A DNA stretch of 9,175 nucleotides, from NCBI GenBank assembly GCA_900551225.1, contig URUZ01000220.1, positions 1 to 9,175 on the forward strand. The letters are read 5' to 3'. Position 1 is the first letter of the stretch, and the number at the start of each line of letters is the position of its first letter. Of this stretch, positions 5,688-9,175 are shown in pieces. Under the pieces are notes generated by a model, which saw only the letters and a program-made list of their open reading frames with translations, did no database searches and had not been told where the DNA came from. A program made the position numbers and the translations under genes. The DNA is from an uncultured Clostridium sp. (GTDB lineage: Bacteria > Bacillota > Clostridia > Lachnospirales > Lachnospiraceae).

Positions 5688-6752
5688 ATGGATATGACAT
5701 TACGTTGGTTTGGTAAGGGCGTGGATTCTGTAACTCTGGATCAGATCCGCCAGATACCGGGGGTAAAAGGGGTAATCTCCACCTTATATGATATTCCCGC
5801 GGGGGAGGCCTGGCCCATGGAGCGGATTCTGGAGCTGAAGGCTCAGGCAGAGGCCAAGGGGTTAGCCCTTTCAGGCATTGAGAGTGTGAATATCCATGAT
5901 GCCATCAAGGTGGCCGGACCGGGAAGGGACCGGTACATTGCCAACTATATCACCACCTTGGAACGCCTGGGACAGGCGGATATCCATGTGGTCTGCTACA
6001 ACTTTATGCCTGTATTTGACTGGACCCGCTCGGACCTGGCCAAGCTGCGCCCGGATGGCTCCACGGTGCTGGCTTACAGCCAGCAGGAGATTGACAAGAT
6101 CAACCCTGAGAACATGTTTGAATCCATGGGGGAGAAATCCAATGGCTTCGAACTGCCCGGCTGGGAGCCGGAGCGCATGGCCCGGATCAAAGAGCTGTTT
6201 GATATGTACAGGGAAGTGAACGCGGACGTGCTCTTTGACAATCTGGTCTATTTCCTGAAGGCCATCCGGCCCGTGTGTGAGAAATATGATATCCGCATGG
6301 CCATCCATCCGGATGATCCTGCCTGGCCTGTATTCGGCCTGGCCCGAATCATCACCGGCAAGGACCAGCTGCTGAAGCTGATGAGGGCAGTGGATGCGCC
6401 CTTTAACGGCGTGACCCTGTGCACCGGCTCCCTGGGAAGCAATCCGGACAATGATATCCCTGACATCATCCGCTCATTAAAGGGCAGAATCCATTTTGCG
6501 CATGTGCGCAACCTGCAGTACAACGCCCCCGGGGATTTCCAGGAGGCGGCCCATCTGTCGGCTGACGGCAACCTGGACATGTACGCCATTATGAAGGCCC
6601 TCTATGACATCGGTTTTGACGGCATCGTGCGCCCTGACCACGGCAGAGCTATCTGGGGCGAGGTCTCCATGCCGGGCTACGGCCTGTATGACCGGGCGCT
6701 GGGAGCCTGCTACTTAAACGGACTGTGGGAAGCCATAGAGAAGCAGAATTAA
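5688..6752 (+). CDS. uxuA: Mannonate dehydratase
   Basis: This enzyme dehydrates D-mannonate to 2-keto-3-deoxy-D-gluconate in hexuronate (glucuronate) breakdown. It is a metal-dependent TIM-barrel enzyme. The 354 residues fit the shorter Gram-positive form (the E. coli protein has 394). Motifs run in order: MTLRWFGKG at the start, ESVNIHDAIK near 65-74, VVCYNFMPVFDWTR near 102-115, AIHPDDPAWPVFG (His207), VTLCTGSLGSNPDND (Cys245), HFAHVRN (His269 and His272), EAAHLSADGNLDMY, and RPDHGR (Asp317, His318). The metal ligands expected from the Streptococcus suis structure (His, Cys, His, Asp) correspond to His207, Cys245, His272 and Asp317, all present. AGGAGG at 5673-5678 lies 9 bases before the ATG at 5688. 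The in-frame ATG at 5694 is too far from it, and the ATG at 5683 is out of frame. It is the first gene of the operon and uxuB follows at 10 bases. Confidence 0.97.
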   Translation: MDMTLRWFGKGVDSVTLDQIRQIPGVKGVISTLYDIPAGEAWPMERILELKAQAEAKGLALSGIESVNIHDAIKVAGPGRDRYIANYITTLERLGQADIHVVCYNFMPVFDWTRSDLAKLRPDGSTVLAYSQQEIDKINPENMFESMGEKSNGFELPGWEPERMARIKELFDMYREVNADVLFDNLVYFLKAIRPVCEKYDIRMAIHPDDPAWPVFGLARIITGKDQLLKLMRAVDAPFNGVTLCTGSLGSNPDNDIPDIIRSLKGRIHFAHVRNLQYNAPGDFQEAAHLSADGNLDMYAIMKALYDIGFDGIVRPDHGRAIWGEVSMPGYGLYDRALGACYLNGLWEAIEKQN

Positions 6753-6762
6753 GGAGAACGCC

Positions 6763-8376
6763 ATGAACATGAATCTTGCCGCATTACAGGACAGAGAATT
6801 CTGGGCAAAGGCAGATGTAAAGCTGCCCAGGTATTCCATTGAAGCCATGAGGAGAGCCACAGGGGAGAACCCGGTGTGGGTACATTTTGGAGCGGGCAAC
6901 ATTTTCCGCGCGTTTACTGCAAGGCTGCAGCAGAAGCTGCTCAATGAGGGGAAGTCGCAGTGCGGAATTGTGGCTGTAGATACATTTGACTACGATATCC
7001 TGGATAAAATCTATGAACCCTATGACAACCTGACCATGCTGGTGCTGATGAATGCCGACGGCCGCCTGGACAAGGAGATTGTGGCCAGCATCGCCGAGGG
7101 CCTTAAGGGGGACTGTGAGAATGATAAAGATTTCACAAGGCTGAAGGAGATTTTCACCAAACCCAGCCTGCAGATGATCAGCTTTACCATCACTGAGAAG
7201 GGCTATGCCCTGAAGAACCTGGACGGCGCATGGTTCCCGGTGGTCCAGGCGGACATTCTGAACGGCCCGTCAAAGCCAAGGCACGCCATGAGTTTTGTGG
7301 CTGCGCTGCTGTATGAGCGCTTTAAGCATGGGGCGCTGCCGCTGGCGGTGGTCAGCATGGACAACTGTTCCCACAACGGGGAGAAGCTGCAGGCCGGGGT
7401 GCTGGCCATTGCCGGGGAGTGGCAGAAGGCCGGCCTGGTTGAAGCCGGATTTATTGATTATCTGAAGGACGAGAGCAGGGTGTCCTTCCCCTGGACCATG
7501 ATCGACAAGATCACGCCCCGCCCGGCAGACCAGGTACGGCAGGTGCTGGAGGAGGCGGGGCTGGAGAACATGGCGCCTGTTGTGACCAGCAGAGGCACTT
7601 ATATTGCGCCCTATGTCAATGCAGAGACTCCGGAGTATCTGGTGATTGAGGACATGTTTCCCAACGGCCGTCCGGCTCTGGAACAGGCGGGAGTCTACAT
7701 GACAACCAGGGAGACGGTGAACAACACCGAGCGGATGAAGGTGACGACCTGTTTAAACCCGCTGCATACGGCTCTGGCAGTGTACGGCTGCCTGCTGGGC
7801 TACAGCTCCATCTCAGCCGAGATGGCGGATGAACAGTTGAAGCGGCTGGTGGAAAAAATCGGATATGAGGAGGGGATGCCGGTGGTGGTGAACCCGGGAA
7901 TCATTGATCCCATGGAGTTTATCCACGAGGTCATTGTCATGCGCCTGCCCAATCCCTATATACCCGATATGCCCCAGAGAATCGCCACGGATACCTCCCA
8001 GAAGGTGGCCATCCGTTTTGGCGAAACCATCAAAGCATATATGGAACGGCCGGATTTAGACCCGGCTTCCCTGACCTTTATTCCCCTGGCCCTGGCCGGC
8101 TGGTGCCGTTATCTGCTGGGAGTGGACGACAAGGGCCAGGCGATGGAGCTGAGCGCCGATCCCATGCTGGATCAGCTGAAGGCCATGCTGGCAGGGGTCC
8201 GCGTGGGAGATCCGGCGTCCTATAACGGGAATCTGCGGGAGTTACTGTCCAGCCTTGCAGTCTTTGGCGTGGATCTCAGCCAGGCCGGTCTGGACATCAA
8301 GGTGGAAGGGATGTTCCTGGAGATGACAGAGGGCCCCGGCGCTGTGCGGGATGTATTGGTAAAATATTTAAAATAA
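6763..8376 (+). CDS. uxuB: Fructuronate reductase (mannitol dehydrogenase family)
   Basis: This NAD(H)-dependent enzyme interconverts D-fructuronate and D-mannonate, feeding the UxuA step. It has 537 residues. The N-terminal Rossmann part has the nucleotide loop WVHFGAGNIFR (Gly43, Ala44, Gly45, Asn46) and the family motif SMDNCSHNGEKLQ (Asn201). Next comes VSFPWTMIDKITPRP. The C-terminal domain has KVTTCLNPLH, with Lys326, Asn332 and His335 as the probable catalytic Lys/Asn/His set, and the conserved LPNPYIPDMPQRIATDTSQK. The start has AAGGAG at 6751-6756 overlapping the uxuA stop, which implies coupled translation. Alone, the sequence could be a mannitol dehydrogenase or tagaturonate reductase relative. 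The adjacent uxuA makes fructuronate reductase by far the best call. Confidence 0.93.
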   Translation: MNMNLAALQDREFWAKADVKLPRYSIEAMRRATGENPVWVHFGAGNIFRAFTARLQQKLLNEGKSQCGIVAVDTFDYDILDKIYEPYDNLTMLVLMNADGRLDKEIVASIAEGLKGDCENDKDFTRLKEIFTKPSLQMISFTITEKGYALKNLDGAWFPVVQADILNGPSKPRHAMSFVAALLYERFKHGALPLAVVSMDNCSHNGEKLQAGVLAIAGEWQKAGLVEAGFIDYLKDESRVSFPWTMIDKITPRPADQVRQVLEEAGLENMAPVVTSRGTYIAPYVNAETPEYLVIEDMFPNGRPALEQAGVYMTTRETVNNTERMKVTTCLNPLHTALAVYGCLLGYSSISAEMADEQLKRLVEKIGYEEGMPVVVNPGIIDPMEFIHEVIVMRLPNPYIPDMPQRIATDTSQKVAIRFGETIKAYMERPDLDPASLTFIPLALAGWCRYLLGVDDKGQAMELSADPMLDQLKAMLAGVRVGDPASYNGNLRELLSSLAVFGVDLSQAGLDIKVEGMFLEMTEGPGAVRDVLVKYLK

Positions 8377-8408
8377 TTAAAATGCCGGAATATAAGGGGA
8401 GGCTGCAG

Positions 8409-9086
8409 ATGAAACTGGATGCCAGAGGGACAGGTGAGACAGCAAAAGAGTATGCATACCGTATTTTGAAGGAAAATATTATAACGCTGGAGCTGGAGCC
8501 GGGGAGCACGCTGAACGATATGGAGATATCCCAGCTGATCGGAATCAGCAGAACCCCGGTCCGGGAAGCCATCATCAAGCTGAAGGAGGAATCAGGCATC
8601 ATTGAGATCTTCCCGCAGCGGGGGATGCGCATCGCCCTGATTGACACTGAGGTGGTCCAGGAGGTGCGTTTCCTGCGGATGACGCTGGAGAAGGCGGTGG
8701 TGGAGCTGGCCTGCGATATGGCGCGCCAGGAGGATTTCGACTGGCTGGAGGAGAATCTGAAGCTTCAGGAATTCTACCTGGCCAACGACATGATACAGAA
8801 GCTTTTGGAGCTGGACAATGCGCTCCACAAGAAATTTTTTACCATCTGCAATAAAAACCTGATCTATCATATGAGCCAGGGTCTGTCCATCCACTATGAC
8901 CGTGTCCGCAACATGGAGGCGACAACCATCCGGGACTCCAAGACAGTGGAGGACCACAGGCATTTGGTGGCTGCGATCCGGAAGAAGGATAAGGCGCTGT
9001 CCAAGCAGATCATGGAAGAGCACCTGGACCGCTGGCTGCTGAATGAAAAAACGCTGCGCAGGGAGTACCCGCAGTATTTCAAATGA
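8409..9086 (+). CDS. GntR-family transcriptional regulator, FadR/FCD subfamily (probable uxu operon repressor)
   Basis: This is a 225-residue regulator. The winged helix-turn-helix spans about 10-80, with LNDMEISQLIGISRTPVREA at about 35-54 (the GntR signature) and the wing FPQRGMRI. The C-terminal all-helical FCD ligand domain spans about 85-210 and keeps the metal-ligand pattern: Asp136 and His140 (LDNALHKKF), His185 (DHRHLVAAI) and His205 (EEHLDRW). FCD regulators of uronate genes (UxuR, ExuR in E. coli) bind sugar acids, which fits this setting. I placed the start at the ATG at 8409 because GGGGAGG (8396-8402) is 6 bases upstream. An in-frame ATG at 8382 has no ribosome site. The gene follows uxuB by 32 bases with no terminator, so it is likely co-transcribed and autoregulated. 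The inducer and the target set are inferred. Confidence 0.94.
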   Translation: MKLDARGTGETAKEYAYRILKENIITLELEPGSTLNDMEISQLIGISRTPVREAIIKLKEESGIIEIFPQRGMRIALIDTEVVQEVRFLRMTLEKAVVELACDMARQEDFDWLEENLKLQEFYLANDMIQKLLELDNALHKKFFTICNKNLIYHMSQGLSIHYDRVRNMEATTIRDSKTVEDHRHLVAAIRKKDKALSKQIMEEHLDRWLLNEKTLRREYPQYFK

Positions 9087-9175
9087 CATAGGTTATTATT
9101 GATAAAAAATTAACAAAATATTAAACGGAATGTGGATGAAATTACCATATTATCAATGCTGGACTAATTTGCTGG
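9087..9175. other. AT-rich intergenic DNA after the GntR gene
   Basis: No gene, clear terminator hairpin or convincing promoter pair is visible in these 89 bases. TTGATA at 9099-9104 resembles a -35 element but has no -10 at the right distance. An 8-base inverted repeat (ATTGATAA at 9098-9105, TTATCAAT at 9150-9157) is present and could be chance. Confidence 0.4.

Noticed and set aside
5871..6589. Several minus-strand and plus-strand alternative frames inside uxuA
   Set aside because: They arise from high GC at third positions. The uxuA frame carries all catalytic motifs without interruption.
8382..8408. Nine-residue extension of the GntR regulator
   Set aside because: There is no ribosome site before 8382. 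GGGGAGG is at the right distance from 8409 and would otherwise be inside the coding region.
8592..9089. Open frame of 165 codons on the minus strand opposite the GntR gene
   Set aside because: It is a shadow of a GC-rich gene: no domain and no ribosome site, and the plus strand has a complete FCD regulator.

Overview
The window looks like chromosomal DNA from a gut-type Firmicute, most likely a Lachnospiraceae/Clostridium-clostridioforme-like anaerobe. The support is strong AGGAGG-type ribosome binding sites, AT-rich intergenic DNA with TTGnnn/TATAAT promoters, a DUF1858 redox-disulfide protein, and Firmicutes-type versions of all the sugar genes. This is a family-level inference from protein similarity, not a species call.

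Left block (1-4357, minus strand). A lipoprotein sugar-binding protein (2697-4103), two ABC sugar permeases (1791-2681 and 931-1773) and the N-terminal third of a GH112 beta-galactosyl-N-acetylhexosamine phosphorylase (175-900) form one tightly spaced operon. It reads toward the left edge from an AT-rich divergent promoter region. The block resembles a system for importing a galactosyl-hexosamine disaccharide (galacto-N-biose or lacto-N-biose, from mucin or milk glycans) and splitting it with phosphate in the cytoplasm. No ABC ATPase is present, so a shared MsmK-type ATPase elsewhere is expected. The phosphorylase stops abruptly: from about 193 to the left edge the DNA instead reads, on the opposite strand, as an internal piece of an APC-type amino-acid permease. 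Either the genome was rearranged here or the assembly is chimeric.

Middle (4236-5600, plus strand). A divergent AraC-family regulator with an N-terminal cupin sensor has its own good promoter and is the likely activator of the sugar operon. A direct repeat lies in the shared intergenic region. Next comes a 67-residue DUF1858 protein with a CxxC motif, followed by a strong intrinsic terminator.

Right block (5609-9175, plus strand). A new promoter overlapped by a near-perfect palindrome leads into uxuA (mannonate dehydratase), uxuB (fructuronate reductase family) and a FadR/FCD-type GntR regulator. This is the lower hexuronate pathway: fructuronate to mannonate to 2-keto-3-deoxygluconate. The GntR protein probably represses its own operon. 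The isomerase (uxaC) and the KDG kinase/aldolase are not in the window.

I found no CRISPR array, tRNA, rRNA, complete mobile element or obviously novel system. The most unusual item is the gene-gene junction near the left edge.
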